From NCBI GenBank assembly GCA_032173965.1, contig CM063294.1, forward strand, positions 2,774,452-2,838,451: a stretch of 64,000 bases of DNA. Direction: 5' to 3'. Position numbers and translations under genes: made by a program. The notes below the pieces were generated by a model. It had not been told where the DNA came from and made no database searches. It worked only from the letters and a program-made list of their open reading frames with translations. Each line of letters opens with the position of its first letter. Within the stretch, counting starts at the first letter, position 1. This stretch comes from Sitta carolinensis (lineage: Eukaryota > Chordata > Aves > Passeriformes > Sittidae). Shown here piece by piece: positions 9,172 to 24,100 of the stretch.

Positions 9172-12100
9172 GTGCGGGCCCCCCGCCCGTGCGTGCCCCG
9201 TTCGTGTGTGCTCCCTCCTTGTGTCCCACCCCGCCGCTGTGTGTCCTGTCCGCTGCGCGCCCCCTCCCGTGTGCCCCTCCGCGTCCGGTGTCGCCGGCCG
9301 GTCCCCTCGTGCGCGCAGCCCGGGGCCGGTCGTGCCCCGGCCGCTCCTCAGCCCGGCGCTCTCCCCGTGCAGGCCTTCACGGAGCTGCAGGCCAAGGTGA
9401 TGGACACGCAGCAGAAGGTGAAGCTGGCAGACCTGCAGATCGAGCAGCTCACCAAGACCAAGAAGCACGCGCACCTCACCGACACGGAGGTGATGATGCT
9501 GGTGGACGAGACCCGCATGTACGAGGGCGTGGGGCGGATGTGAGTACGGGCCGGAGGGGGGGACACCCCGGCTCTGTGCCGGCAGAGGGGCCCTCGGCTC
9601 GGGGAGGGCAGGGAGGGGCTGCAGCCTGTCCATATAGATAGGGTAGAAGGATAACGCAGCTGGGGAAGGGCCTGGAGCACAAGGACTGGCTGAAGGAAAT
9701 GTGGGGGCTCAGCCTGGAAAACCTTCTTGCTTTCTTTAACTTCCTGACTGAAGAGTGGAGTGAAGTGGTCGTCAGGCTCTTTCTTCTCCTAGACAACGAG
9801 TGATTAGAGGACATAGTCTTAAACTGCTCCAGCGAGGTCTAGGTAAGTCATTAGGAAGAATTTTTTCACAGAAATGGTGATTAAACATTGGAAGGGGCTG
9901 CCCAGGGAGGTGGTGAAGTCACTGTGCCTGGAGGCATTTAAGGAAAGACTGGACATGGCACTTAATGCCATGATTTAGTTGACAAGGTGGTGTTTGGCCA
10001 CAGGTTGCACTCAGTGACCTCTAAAGTGTTTTACAACCTGATTAATTCTGTGATTCACGGACCCCCAGCCTGAGTCTCTTTGAAGCCTCCAGGCTGCTGC
10101 CCTGGGCATGAGGCTCTCCCTTCACAAAGAGCTCGTCAGCTTTCTGTCAGCACTTGTTTCCTTTTTCTTGTTGTCTTTCATTTTTAATTTCAGCAATCTG
10201 CCTGCAAATGCAGCGAGGCTTGCTCCTTTACCTCTTGGGGTTAGGCTAACTCAAAAGAAGGGCTGTTACAAGTTATATTGGCTTTGTGTAGTTTTACTTG
10301 CTGGCTCAGCTCCTGGCCCTGATGCTGTCCTCTAGTACCACTGGGGAGTTTGTAATCTCAGCTGACAGAGCACTCTAATGCCAAATGGCATTTGTGAGAA
10401 GGCCCTCATCAGTCATTTCCAGTGTAATTTATGTCAAACTCCTTGAAACCCCGCCTGTGCATGGTTCCTGTGCTCAGGGTTTTTCTGGCACAGATGTTTT
10501 ACAGAAATGTCCTTTGCAGTGTCATGCCAGGGAATGGATCTAATGTCATTGTCTGGATTTTTTTCAAACCCTTTGATGCCAGCATAAAGCTCATATGGGT
10601 AGTCCCCATGCACTCTTAAAGATATGTTTCTGTGTGTTGGATGGCTGTCAAAAGAAACACCTTAAAGCAGACCAAGGTGTTCTGATGAATTTCTGCAATG
10701 CACTTTGTTGGGATTTCAGCAGCCTCTGATAGAAGACCCTATAAAATGGTCTTTTTACAGAGTGGTTTCACCATACAAAGTGGTTTCAAATCTGAAACAC
10801 GTGCTTGCTTGACAAATATCACATTAGATTTCTGCATTTCTGCTTTGAGAAATAGGATTTTGTCTCATGTGTGTTGGGTAACAGTGATGACTGCCCAGCT
10901 TGGGATGTGGTTTGTGAAATACTGGCTCTGCTCTGACTGCTGGTGGTTGTATCGACTTCTTCGTGTCCAAGTGGGTGATCACAGGACAGAGCAGATTCAA
11001 GGTCAGGTTCAAGTGCCCTCATCCATCAGCCCACACAATCTCCAGATCCAGTTGTCGGGAGGAAGCAGGACTGGGAAGCTGGGGATGGTGTGTACTTTGC
11101 ATTTTGCTGAAAGTTTTCAGGGGAAAACTGAAACCCAGACTACTGGAGCTGTTCAGAGTTCCCACTAAATAAACTTTTCCAAGTAGGTGCATTAAATGTT
11201 GGGTTTGGTGGAGATGCTGGTGACATCAAAACCAGACAGATTCTGGTCCCTTGCAAGAGGTAACTGATTGACCCAGGTAGGCTGTAGATGTAGCAAACAC
11301 TTGTGTTTGGAGTAGTCATGAGATGTCTCAAAAGGGTTTTTTTTTCTGTTTGGGTTTGTCATGGAGCAGACAGATGAAGAATAAAAGATAATTCTGGACT
11401 CAACATGTTTTTCTAAAGCTTTTTCAAAATTCAAAAGTCCAGAGTGCTTTTGGACTGGAGAAGTCCCTCAAGGTACTTTAGAAATGTGAGAGTCTTTATC
11501 ATTAAATGATCCTGCCTGTGAATCACTTGTGGGCAGCAGATGTTATTTCATCGTGGCCTGAAGTGCATTGCTCTGCTTTCTGCTTCTGCCTCCTCCCTAG
11601 GAGGAAGACTCCTTGATTTACCATTTGCCCTTCCTGAGTGCAGGAGCCCCAGTCTCCTGGGAGTCCCCCCTTCCTTACCTTTCCATGCCCAGCCAGGTGT
11701 GAGGCACGGCTGGCAGCTCCGGCTCCTCGGGGATGGCAGAGGTGCCAGCAGGAAAATATTTGCATTGTGATACTGTTTAAAAACCGAACTCTTGGTGGGC
11801 TTTGTTGTGTTAGTCACTGTGCAAATACAGATTAAGAGAGTGCTCTTCTTCTGAATGCTACTCATTCATTATTTTTTTTTCCCTTTTTTTTTTTCACCCT
11901 GTCTAAACATGACAGGATATTTCTGTGGGCTTTGCCTGTCCTGGCTGTGGGGCTGAAGCTGCTCTGCCAGTTGGCAGTGATGCTCTGATGTGATTTGTGT
12001 CACTTCCTAGTGCAGAGAGCTTGCACCAAGCACACGAGGAACTTTCTGGAGTCCACTCCAATGCCTAGCAGAGAATTTATTGCTGGAATTTGGGCTTTTG

Positions 12101-15100
12101 GCAAAAAGACTAAAGCAACCCTCGAGCAGGAGTTAAAATCCAAGAGCAATCTGGCATCTTGTGTTCCACTGGAGACCACAGGAGGTGGTCACTGTGGTTC
12201 TTCTGGACACAGAAGCCATGTTCTGTGAGGTGGACTAGCAGATGTCCTGCATGGACATGAGTTTGGCCACCAAAGGCATGTTTGTGATGTCTAAATTTCA
12301 TTTGTGTAGACCAGCATGGAAATACTGGAGCTCTAAAGGGTTTCAGCTCTCCAGGAAGGGTGGAGGTTTGCGTCACTGTTAACTCTGATTATCAGGGTTC
12401 TTCTGCTTGAATAAATTCTTGAAGTAAGTTTTGTGCTTCTACCCCTTTTTTTTTTTTTTTTTTTAATTTCCTCTTTTTTTTCTCTTACCCATCTAAGCTG
12501 CTACTTAGAATCTGGCCTTTCATAGGGTTTCTGTGTTTTTCTGCCAGCTTGGGTGGATGTGCTGTATGTAAAGGGCTAGCACATACCCTTCTGTAGGACA
12601 AGATACTCCAGGTCTTCATGGAATTTGAAGGCTTGAGGAGCTGTGGTGACGTGCTGCATCCTGAGAGGAAGCCTGCCTGGTTGGGTACTTCCTTTTGTGC
12701 TACTTGGAAAGCAGTTGTGTGGTTTTTATTTTCTGAACCCCTCTCCTTAGTTGCCTTCCTTCCCAGAAGGCTTTCCCTTCACTGCTGATGAATGTGAAAG
12801 TTTCATTTGTTGTTCCTCAACTCGGTTTTTTTCTTTTTTCTTTTTTAAAATATTGCCATTTGTGTAACGTGCTGAGGCCTTACCAGGCTCCACATGTGGG
12901 GCTCAATTTACTTTTACTAAAGCTATTTTTGGTTTGACAGAAGAAATGTCAGTACCACATAGTATGAGCTGATGAATTGCTGTGTACTGTACGTATCTAT
13001 GAGGCTGGGAGCTCATCTGGGTGGTGGCATCTTGCCAAATACATTTCAGTTCTGTTACTTCATACTCTTTTGAAAGGCCTGTTACGTAGCCTGAGACAGC
13101 TACCACTGTGCTGGACTTCTGCTTAAGCTATTTGTGAACTGATATCATCGTGTTGCTTTGAGAACTATGTTGAAAGTTTAAGCTTCAGAATTCTGTCTGA
13201 ATATTTCAGACCTTTCCCTTTACATTCTTCTAGCCCATAACCTGGGCAAGATCCTTATTTACAGAAGAAAAATGTCTGGCACTTGGCGTGGGGCACAGTG
13301 AGGAGAGTGCTGCAGTTTTTCATGTCGTGCCAAAATAGACAGTCAGTTTTGGTTTGATATTGCTTTATCATCAGTTTACTAGTACAGCTAATGGGAGAAC
13401 ACTTAAAAGAGAAAACAAGTAAAAATCAAGCAAATACTGTAGCACAACTTTTGGCTCAAGATTTTCTGCAAGCACAATATATTATCACAGCTGTGCCTAT
13501 AAAATGACTTTGTGCCATTACAGTATTTTATGGGACAGCTGTAATAACATGATTTTGAATTTTAAATTTTTTTTTTTAAAAAGAGTGATTCAGATTTTTG
13601 GTGGCTGAACCCTATGCAGGTGAAACCTGAGAGAGAATTAAACATTCTTGATGATTCTTTGGATTTAAACACATTCTTGCTTTTGCTGTGATTCATGGTT
13701 TTGTTTGAAAACAAGGCACGGTCAGTCACTGTGAGCTCTTTCCTGACCCCCAAAGGCAGCAATCCCTGCTGCACATCACTGGCTGCAGCTGCAGGAGCTG
13801 CATTTGCACCCCCTGTGTGCGTGAGGTGTTGGGTTCTGCCAGCCCAGAACACTGCAGCTGCCCTGGCAGAAACCTCCCAAAGAGCTGAAGGACACCCAAG
13901 GCTTAACCTTGCTGCTTCAGTTTCTAACTTTGGCTGCTGGGTGAAATCTGAGTGCCTTCCCCATGGCCTGGCTCCATGGGGAGGGCTCTGGAGTGGCTGC
14001 CCAGGGAGGAGCTGACAGGTGCTGACACCAGCACGCTGCTTTCTGCCCAATATGTGCTTTATAAACCTGAAGTTCCTCCATGTAGCTGTTAGAAAAGAGA
14101 GGATTTATTTTCCACAGTAAGTCTGGTGTGTGGAGAAGTTCAATCACAAATCAAAATTTGTGTCCAGCTGCTTGAGCACTGCTTCTGCTGCACATTGAAC
14201 GAGCTGTTGGGTGCGTGAGGAACCAAAGGCTATATGGGCATAAACCAAAGGTTTTGCATCACACAGTTGGGTTTTATTTCAAGTTTTTCCTGATTTTGAA
14301 CTCCTCACTTTTGTTGCAGCCTGAACAGTGATTTTCACAGTGTTGCTAGGTGTGAGTGGGCCTGTAAAATTTTGCGAGATCTTTTTGGAGAGCTGTCATA
14401 GAAAGCAAAAAGGAGAATGATGTACGCAGGGGTGATGCAGTAATTTTCTGTGCTGCTGCCTGTGACTTGTAAGTAAGGGGCAGGAATTTGTTGTCATCCC
14501 CTTCCTGGTTAGTTAGGAGTGTGAGCAGAGCAGAGCTGGTCCATGGACTTCGTGGTTGCAGCTGGCAGTAGTGAGGTATTTGGAATCTGGACTCCTGGAT
14601 TTGGTTCCTGCTCAGAAAGGGAGCTTGCCGTCTTGGGCACAGGCTCCTTTTCCAACTGACATCTCATTTCCAAACACATTCCTTCCCCACTGCCCTTCCC
14701 CCGCTTAGTTCTTGATCTTATTCCTGCTGCCCAGGGCTGCTCATTTGTAATCTCCTGGATATCTTGGTCCAGTTATAGCTCTTCTGCCCTGCTGCTCTAC
14801 ATAATTTCTCCATGCAATACTGAAACGTCAGAGAAGAAAACATTTTCATGGCTTGTGTGCAAGATGTCTATCTGCCCCCTTCTAGGAAACAGCTGCATTT
14901 CTTTAAAGAATCAGCTTTAGGCAGAGAACTTGGACACGTTTGATAAGTCAGTGTTTGTGAAATACATAAGCAGCAGAAACAAGGGTATTAGATTTAAAAA
15001 ACCCCAAATAGCTAATTCAGAATAAAAATAGGTCTTTTACTTATCCCTGCTGGAAATAAATCTGTTGGTTATAGTCCTCCACCTACTGCGTGGGTGTTCT

Positions 15101-18100
15101 GATAGAAGATTAGCCATAAAGCTTTTCCTCTTGCTTGTCTCCTTGCCTGGGGACATTAACTCTTTAGGAACATTTTTCTGTTGCGATTAGGACAATGACA
15201 CTCATGCAAGTCTGTTCCATTCTTTCCTTTATCCCTTTTTCCCTCCCTGTTACCTAGACAACACAGAGGAAGGAGCTACCTGAGTAAATTTGACATGAAA
15301 TCGAAACTGAGAAGCATAAGGGTCAGAAGGGAGACTGGGTGCTCCTGCAAGCTGCCCTTGTTGCTGGAGGAGGGGGTTTGATGTGCTGTGAGGCAGAGGC
15401 AATGTGCTGGCCTGGCAATGCCAGAGCCTTCAGGAGCCTGCACTCCCTGGCAGCGTTTGCAGTTGGAGTCCTGTGCACCCAGGGCTGTAGTGAGGCACCT
15501 TGGCTTTGTCCCTGCCCCTAGAGAGAGGGAAGCTGAGCTCTCTTGCAAATACAGCCCATCTCTTGCTTCAGTGGCTCAGAGTTCTCTTTGGATATAAGCT
15601 AGACAAGTATTAAAGCTCTGAGGAGCTTACACTGCTCATGCTTTGGTGGCTTGCTGTGCCAAATGACTTTGCAAAAGCATTATGGAACATGACTGACTGA
15701 TTCCTGAAGTTCTCCGAGCACTTAAAATGTCTCTCTGGTATTCTGAAAGAGCAAGAAACTTCCATTTATTTTAATATTTAGTGAATTTAAAGTACTGTAT
15801 TTTTAATCTTCTTCCCATTTCCTGAGGGGAATTTTGGAATCAAGGGTGAGAGTCCCTGGAGAAATACTGAATTCTAGAGCATTTTTTCAGAATACAGGGC
15901 TCCTTGGTTTAGCAGAGGGGATGTGGCTTTCCTGCAGCAGAGAGGAATGGCCAGATCCCTGGCCCAGAGAAGTGCTGGGAGGGTCTCTGCTGTATTTCTG
16001 TCTTTCTTGGAGATGCCCTTCCAGGTGTGGAGTCAGTGGATATTCAGCCAGCAGGACAGGCTGTGACAAGGTACTCAGGGCCCACAGCTGTCAGGTGGAG
16101 GTGCCCAGTCAGTCTCTGAGCTGGGATGGGAATGTCAGCATAAGATAGCAATTTTAGGTGGAACAGCCTTAAAACAAAAGAGAAATCTAAGTCTGAACAT
16201 CCTGGCCTTGTCACCTGCTCTAAGCCTGGAAAAAGGGGAGGTTCATTCATGAGCCCTGCATTAAAACACTGAATTAAATATGAAGAAACTAATCCCATGG
16301 CCTGAGAACTCCCATTTGACACAAGTTTAATTCAGAGATACAAGAACCGAAGTGCTGCATCAGATGCAAGACAACTTCTGTCTTGAATTCTTACTTTGTT
16401 TTCTTGAAAACTATTTGCTGAATTAACAGAATGTTTCAGCCATTTTAGGAAAAAAAAAAAAGAAAAAAGAAAAAAGAAGTTTGTTCTTGCTGATTAGGGC
16501 ACAGGAGTGTGGTTGTTTTAGTGCTAGCTAATTTAACTCCAGAGTCCAGAAATATCTGTCTATTAGTGTTAGGCTTGAATTCTTTTGGCTGGGTTATCTT
16601 TGTGTCCACTGCTGTGAAGTTTTCTGTAGTGCTTTGATGCTTTGTTGTTGCAGGATCTGGGATGTGCAGAAGCCAAGACTGGGCTATTTATCCACAAGCT
16701 GGGTCTTCCTCCTCACTTTGCATTTCAAAGGTTTCCTCCTGGGCAAGGCAGAAATATTTTTTTTTCCCTTTTCTTTTCCTTTTCCCTGTTGTTGGATTTG
16801 CTTTTCAAAGAAAGATGGATCCTGATTTTTGCCAAATTTCCTGTACAGGTTCTTAGGGAAGGGTTGCTGCTGAGAAGGGCAGAAGTTTGTCTGTCAGATT
16901 ATAGCAATACCTTCATGTCACTTCATTTACTACTGCAGAGCTCACCTTTCTGATCACAGAATATTTATCAATAAGAAAAAATTTAAAATAGAAATGACTT
17001 TAGGATTATTTACCAGGGTGCTTACACCAGCGTTTGCTTGTTCATGTTTTCCTTGGTGCATATCCATGTGGTGTTGTAGTGTTGGTTTTGTTTTCATTTT
17101 TTTTGGCTAAGCATTCTTCCATAGGAATTTGCGGGGAATTCTTAAAAATAGGGCAGATTTTAGAAATGGATCTCGACTTCCTATTATTGGAAAAATTGTT
17201 TCTGTTTTCTGCTTCTTGCAACTTTCAAATCTGGTACAACCCAGACTGCAGAAAGTCTATTTGAGGTACACGTGTGGTTGGCATGTTGTAGTCATCTGAG
17301 TTCCCTTGGCTTAAATAAGCCACAGCTCATCATTGCTGCATACTAACAAATTATAGGAAAACAAAATTAGACGACCAAACCACTAAATCAGGAATATAGT
17401 GAGGAAGAACCAACCACTCCTGGGGATTTCAATTGCATGAACTGCTGTTGTTCTTGCAGTGTTTTCCCACATGGATTTAATCTCAAATGTTATGAATTCC
17501 TCTATGATAGAGAGGAGGCATTTGCTTGCTTTTTTTTTTTTTTCCTTTTTTAAATTCCATTTATGTCAATTGAGCCTTCAAAAAGAATTTATGATGCTCA
17601 TTAAAAGCAGACCACAGTACTATTTTCTCATTTTGGATTGCGCTATATTTAATACACACTTAGAGGTATATTCTGATGGCTTTTTTTAAAGAACCAAACA
17701 TGAACAATGGTATAAATCTACCATCTAGTTAAGTGTCTGGCAATGCAGAAACTGCTGTTTGCAAGCTGTGTTACTATCTTGGCTTGAGGTAATGTAATCT
17801 GCTGTAGCTATTGAGAGATGCCCCCAAAAAAAGTGAAAGCTCAATGTAAACATGGCCTGAAGTGCAGCCCAAACCCCTCCGTGGGGCTGGCTCTGAGGAA
17901 GTGAACGGCGTGGAATTCTTTCTTCCAATCCTTTAGCTCCTTAGAGTAAATAGGTTTATGGCTTACAAACGTTCAGCTGAGTAAAAGTTGTCCTTGCTGG
18001 GGCCTGCGTAAAGCGCGGCTTGGCCGCTGCCCAGCGCCGCTAATGCCGGCTGGCGCGCTCCGCTGTGTCAGCCAGCCTCTGCCTCTGCCCAGCTAGTGCT

Positions 18101-21100
18101 GCCCACCGGGCACTGCTCCTGCTGCTCCTCCAGCTCCCCAAGGGCACCAGGGAAATGTCATGTGAGCCAGAAACTGCTGCTCCTTGCTGTGGGTTCGTGG
18201 GTAATCCCCCCGCCACACTGCGGGATTTGTTTTGCTTTAACAGGGTCAGCTCTAGTGGGGTGACCCAGTGAGATGACTGACCACTGAAATAAATGCATAC
18301 ACAGGAAAAGCTTCAACTCATCTGTTCCAACTCCATCTGTTCTCAACCAGCTCTTGTTAAGGCATATGAGCTGTTGATGGCAAATTCAAAATCAGGCTGA
18401 AAAAACGTGAAAGCCTTAGACATGAAGGGTAGCAGCACAAGCTATAATTAGTGATGATTTTTCTTTTTTTTTTTAATATTGCTTCCTTGTCTTGTTTGGA
18501 ACTGAGTAATTCATCTAGGGTGACTAAAACTGGAATTTGGAGAGGTATAAACTGTGCCTGGTATGAACTGCATAAAGAATCATTTACAGAAGCACCAGCA
18601 GATCCTGGGAGAGTAGAAGAGGACTACTGGGTGCTGGCAGTTCTGCACAGCTGGTTCTGCTTCAGTCAAGCTAGATTGCTTGGGATCAGCTCCTTGGAAG
18701 CCTTTCTTCCATTGGCTTTGAACAGTACTTAAAATGCAGTAATCCCTACTGAGTCTGCTCAAAGCTTGAGCAGCAGTGCAAGTTCAGAATTAAAAAGTAT
18801 CTTTAAGTAGAAAAATTCATGATTTGGCTTAGCCAAACTTTTCTCACAGAGTGGTCTAATGCAAGCACTTGGTTTCAAGGAGCAGGACGTTCTATGTAAA
18901 CACTGCTGTGATATACCACAACCACTTTAGGTTGTTTAGAAATACAGTAAACATGTTAAAATAATGTTACAGCTTTGCACAAAGTTGTTTGGGTTTTTTT
19001 CAGTTTTTGTAGAGAGTTTCCCATATGGAATGAGACCCATGTAGCTGAAGTTACAGTGACTCTTTGTGTGAGCTGGGAACCAGGCAAATGGACTTACAGA
19101 TCTGCCATTCATCATTATTCTGGCAAAAGAACACTAGACATATGTACCTGTAAAATTGTCTCTGTGTGGAATTAGGCAGAGAGCTGTCTATCCATCTTGG
19201 CAGGGGAAAAGCTGAGGCTTCCCCTGCTACCCTGATTCTTGCAGGTATCTACATGGAGCCAAGAGGGAAGAGCTTCTCTGCAGAATGTTTGTGAGGGGGT
19301 CCTGTGGCCTGGACCGGGGCTCCTTCCCACATGGTTTGAATCCTTGGACACAAACAGCCTCTTGCACAGACAAGCCAGGCAGGAGAAACACTGGGACCAC
19401 ATCTCCTAACTCTGAGGGCTGAGGAGAGGCTGCTCATGGCCAGGACAGCTGCCTGCCACTGAAAGCTCCAGCTGTAAAGGCAGAAGTTCGTTGCAGTTGC
19501 AAGTAATTGAAAGTAGGGACTCTTCATGGAAAACCTGAACTATGAGCATCACTGTGACTCCACCTTTAATAATAATTTTAATGACTCGTATGTCATAATG
19601 AAGAGTGGCATGTGCTGAACAAACATCTCCATAACCTCATTCGTTAAGAGGCCAATCTTTCAGAATCTAATATTATGTCTCAAAGTCAAGTAAACAGTAC
19701 ATTTTGGTGCGAGCAGGCTGAGTTATGGAATTATTTACACTGGCTGGTCATCTCTTTGTGGGTGTGTATGTGTGACACAAAGGAGCAGACAGATGATGAA
19801 GTGGGCAGCAGTGCTGACCTGACAAGAGTCCCAAAGCCATTTGGGCCAGAGCATCACCGAGTGCAAGACAAACACTGATCAAATGCAAATTGTAATAAAA
19901 AATTAGAATCTTGAAGGGGTAAGAGATCCCTTCAGAAAGAAACTAGCAGTGAGCCTCAGAGAGTTTATATAAACCGCTTTCTCTGCCTTAGTGAAACAAA
20001 ATTCCTGGTGTGGAGCTAGCAAAGGGAGGAAAATAGAAACAAGTGGGAATATTTAGAGTGAGGTTTCTCTTTCAGTTCCCCTGTGCTCTATTTTTGTTCT
20101 GGGATTGCACTTGAGACCCAGCAGTCACAGGGAGGCTGAGCATGGAGGTGCAGTCCATTGGCAGCCACTTGGCTCTGCTCCACGGAGCTGTTCCTGTTGG
20201 CAGCCCAGGTCTGGCTGAGCACTGCTGTCCTCAGGGACCCCCCTCCTCTGCAGCTTTCATTTCGAATTTTCTTTGGTTTGGTTTGAGTTTTCACCATAAT
20301 CTATGGACACTGCAAAAATTATTAGCAAGTTCTGTTCAGTTTTTACTAGCCATTCTCTTTGAGATGGGTGGCCAGGTGAGATGCGGTGAACTTGTCCGTT
20401 CTGACCCGGATATTTCTGGTGTTAATTTAACAACAGTGAAAAAGTTCCTGTGTGAAGAGGTGATTGTTACTAAGCTTTGTAATTGCTGCTGTGATGCTGA
20501 ACACGTTTCTGAATCAGTGTTTCATGTTTGATAGTGTAGGTGTCGTGTTTGACAGGTCTATGAGTGTATGCTGTGATGCTTCACTGAGAGCAGGCGCGTA
20601 CGGGCGAGCTATTGTGTCTGGGAGAAGACTTGGTTTGCTGCTTGTCCTGTGTGGATTAGCAGTGCTTAAACTCCATCCCAGTTCAACACACAAACTCTGG
20701 GGGCTTGGAGCCTCCTGTGAATTCCAGCAGAAGTGAAAGCAGCTCTTGGGTCAGTATTAGCTGTGTCGCCCTCTGGGCTCGCACCACTGAGCAGAAGGAG
20801 GCTCCTCGGCTCGGTGACTCTCACATGGGGCCAGCTCTCAGCTGGTGGTGAACCTCCAGGCACTGGATGAACTTCATGTGTTTGAAAGGCTTGTTCACAA
20901 ACTCACTCAGGGAAGAATTAAGTTGTCAGAATGTACCGTGCTTCTTTCATGAGCTTGAAAATCTGTACATAAAATATCTACATCTAACTGAAACCAGGCA
21001 GCAGAACGACTGCCCTATTTCTCCAGCTTGGTGGAGGAAAAATCAAAAAAATCAGCAAGTTGATGTATTACTTATGGTAATTGAAAAATGAAATTTAGAT

Positions 21101-24100
21101 TAAATTTAAATTCTGGTTCATTACAAGTACCCTGCAGCACTTGTTACCTAATGAGCAGAACAAACTTCTGCTTTTTCCATGTGCTGCCATAAACCACACT
21201 ATTTCCTTAGGTAAAAACTTTGGCCAAGCTCTCCATAATGTGTGTATCCCAAACTAGACACTAAAAACCTGATGTGTTCTACGAGTCCTGCTTATGTTGG
21301 AAAGTGAAGCCACAGATTTAAACTGTGGCTGTGGATTTATAGTTCAGCTTTCAAAGAGCTGCCTTTGGCAGCTTCCAGGGTGCCACCTGTGCTCTCGAGG
21401 CCGAGAGCTCCGTGGTCTTGGGGCAGGGAGCTCAGCCTGGTGGCTTTAAGCAGCACTGGTGACAACCTGCAGGATGCTGCTGCCCAAGTCAGGGACACCT
21501 GATCTGCTTCTGAGCAGGTGTGTGAATGGACACAGGGTCCAGCCCACTGTTTTATAGCAGGCAAAATCAGGGTGCTTGTGTTTGTGTTTGTGCCCAGCTG
21601 CCCGCAAAAGTCTCGTCAGTGCTAATTTCAGCCATCCAGTTTTAATTTGCTGTCGCATGTCTGCCAGAGCATTGCAGGAGGGTGGGAGGGAGGATATTTT
21701 CCCTGATGACTGCTGTTGACATTTGCAGAATAAAAGTGAAGTCAGCAAGTTGTTTGTTGGAGGTTTTGGTGCCTGTAGCCGTTCCGAGCTAGCCGGGATC
21801 GCCCAGTGCCTGTCACCAAGCAGGGACCTTCCCAGCTGCAGCATGGGGAAAAATTGCTCAAGCTGTGTTGCTGTTGAACTTTGTTTTTTAGACCAGGGAC
21901 GTCAGGGAAACCAAAATGATCAATCTTCCTGTACAATTTGGAGAAGCAAATGAGAAGGGATTGTATTCTTCTTTGGTGCCCGCACAAAAAAAGGAAATAA
22001 TTCAGGAAATGTTCACATTCACAGGCAGGCTCAGGGAAGCAGTGACGTGGGAAGGGACTGATGGCTTTGTGTACAGAAGACATCTTGCAGCTTTGGTTTT
22101 CACTAATGGCAGCTACTGCAGAAGCAAGGCAGAATTTGAGTTTACAAGGGGGTGTGTGCATGAAGGCTGATGTTTTTGTTCTGGTGTTGTGTGCCTGAGG
22201 TAAGAGCATCAGAATGATGTGTTTGCTGGTGGTCCTGAGAAGTTCCTCTGCTCTGGCTGGATCCAGGCCCTGTATCTAACAGCAGTGAAAATAACTTCTT
22301 TCCTAGAAGGATGGTCCTGATTTTCTCAGATCACCTGTGTTGTCATTACAGCAGCCTGCTGTATGCCAGGACCCCAGACCATCTCCACTGCGTGCAAGTG
22401 AATGGTGGGGACACCTCCCAGTGGGGGTGGGGGATTGAGGGGACAAAGAGAGTCTGAGTGAGCTATGTTGGTAAGAACAGGAGCAGACAGAGAGCACAGA
22501 CGATGCCAGCAATAAGCACGAGCCAAGACTGGGGAAAAAATGAGAGAGATTTAAGAAAATTGCAACATAAAAGATGCAGCGGAAGTCGCTGTGGAGAAGA
22601 GGAGGTGAAGCGGAACAGGGAAAGAAGTGGGAGGAGGAGGAGGCACTTCTGTGTGCAGTTAATAGCAACCCCAAAGAGAGTTTTAATTGGAAACCTATTA
22701 TAATTATCCACGGTTTTCCTCCCATGCATTTCAGGAATGCGTGTGGCAGGTAGTTTTCCTTTTGGCTGGGTTACTGATGCAGAGGGCCCTGCGTTCCCAG
22801 CCAAGTGGCAGATCTGTGTTTGTGTTTACCAGGCACTGAGCAAACATGTTAACAATGTCATTTGTCGTGGGAGATGACTCTGCAAACTGATTTCAGGTTT
22901 TTCTGTAGCAGACGGGGAATGCACTCTGATTCTGCCCTGTCTAAAGCTGCTCATTTTAACTGTTGAAGCATGAGCTGTTGTCACCTGGCAGGAAGAAGAC
23001 ATTGACCCTAGTTGGTGCTACAGGAGACCTTGACCTCGTTGGTATGACCCATGGAGGCTCCTTCTAAATCCCCTGGGGGACTTTCTAAGTAGGGAAGAGG
23101 GTGAATCTGCTGCTTGTAGATTCTTCCAGACATTCTTTATGTCTGGAAGGATGAAAAACAACCATGGAGGGTTCCTAAAATTCGTTTGAACTTAGTTGTC
23201 GTTTACCTCTTTGTGGGATGCCAGTGCCACGTGCTGGAGAGCTGCTTTGGATGCTGGTGCTCCTCTGAGCGAGGCAGGCACCTTTCTGCTTGTTGGCAAG
23301 CAGGACTCAGATGTTATGGATGCAACTTTCAAATTCCTTTGGCAATTGGGAACAGAAAAAGTGGAAACCAGTGGCCACAACTTCAGTTAAAAGCAGCCAC
23401 TTCCCACCTCACAGAAAAACCCTTTGGCTGGTGAAAGGGTAGCAATTTGGAGATCAGTGAGGGGTTGGGTTAAAGCCAAGGCTTGAGAAGTGGGAGCTGT
23501 GAGAGTTCTATAGCTTTTGCTGGAAGCACTGTCTCTGTTTTGTCAAATCACAGAAGGTGTGGGTTGGAAATGTTCTTCACAGACCATCCAGTCCCACCCC
23601 CTGCCATGGGCAGGGACACTTTCCGCTGTCCCAGGCTGCTCCAAGCTGTGTCCTTGGACACTTCCAGGGATGGGGCAGCCTCAGCTTCTCTGGGCAGCCT
23701 GTGCCAGGGCCTGCCCAGCCTCAGTGTGAAACATTTCTTCTCTGTGTACAACCTAACCCTGTTGCAGTTTGGAACTGTTGCCCCTTGCCTGGCGTGGTGA
23801 CAGACCCTGGTAAAAAGCCTCTCTGTGTCTTTCATGTAAATCCCTTTTATACATTAAAAAGCTGCAGTGAGGTCTTCCTGGAGTCTGTTCTCCAGGTTGT
23901 ACAACCCCAACTCCCTCACCCCTTCTTTGTGGAAAGCTTTGGCTTTATTGTGTGGGTTTGTTTACCTTGTGAGCACTAAACCCTTAATAAACAGCTCTTA
24001 CCTGTCAAGAGTCTTCCTTGACTCTGTGCCATCAACTAATTTAAATCCCTTTGAAGGGAAGCTGCTGACAGACTCCCCTTGCTGGCTGTGTGCCAGAACT

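Noticed and set aside
8205..9641. 478-codon frame upstream of and across PFDN1 exons 1-2
   Set aside because: It passes through a CR1 copy, the VNTR and PFDN1 exons in a wrong frame; the Pro/Val/Arg repeats are a minisatellite effect.
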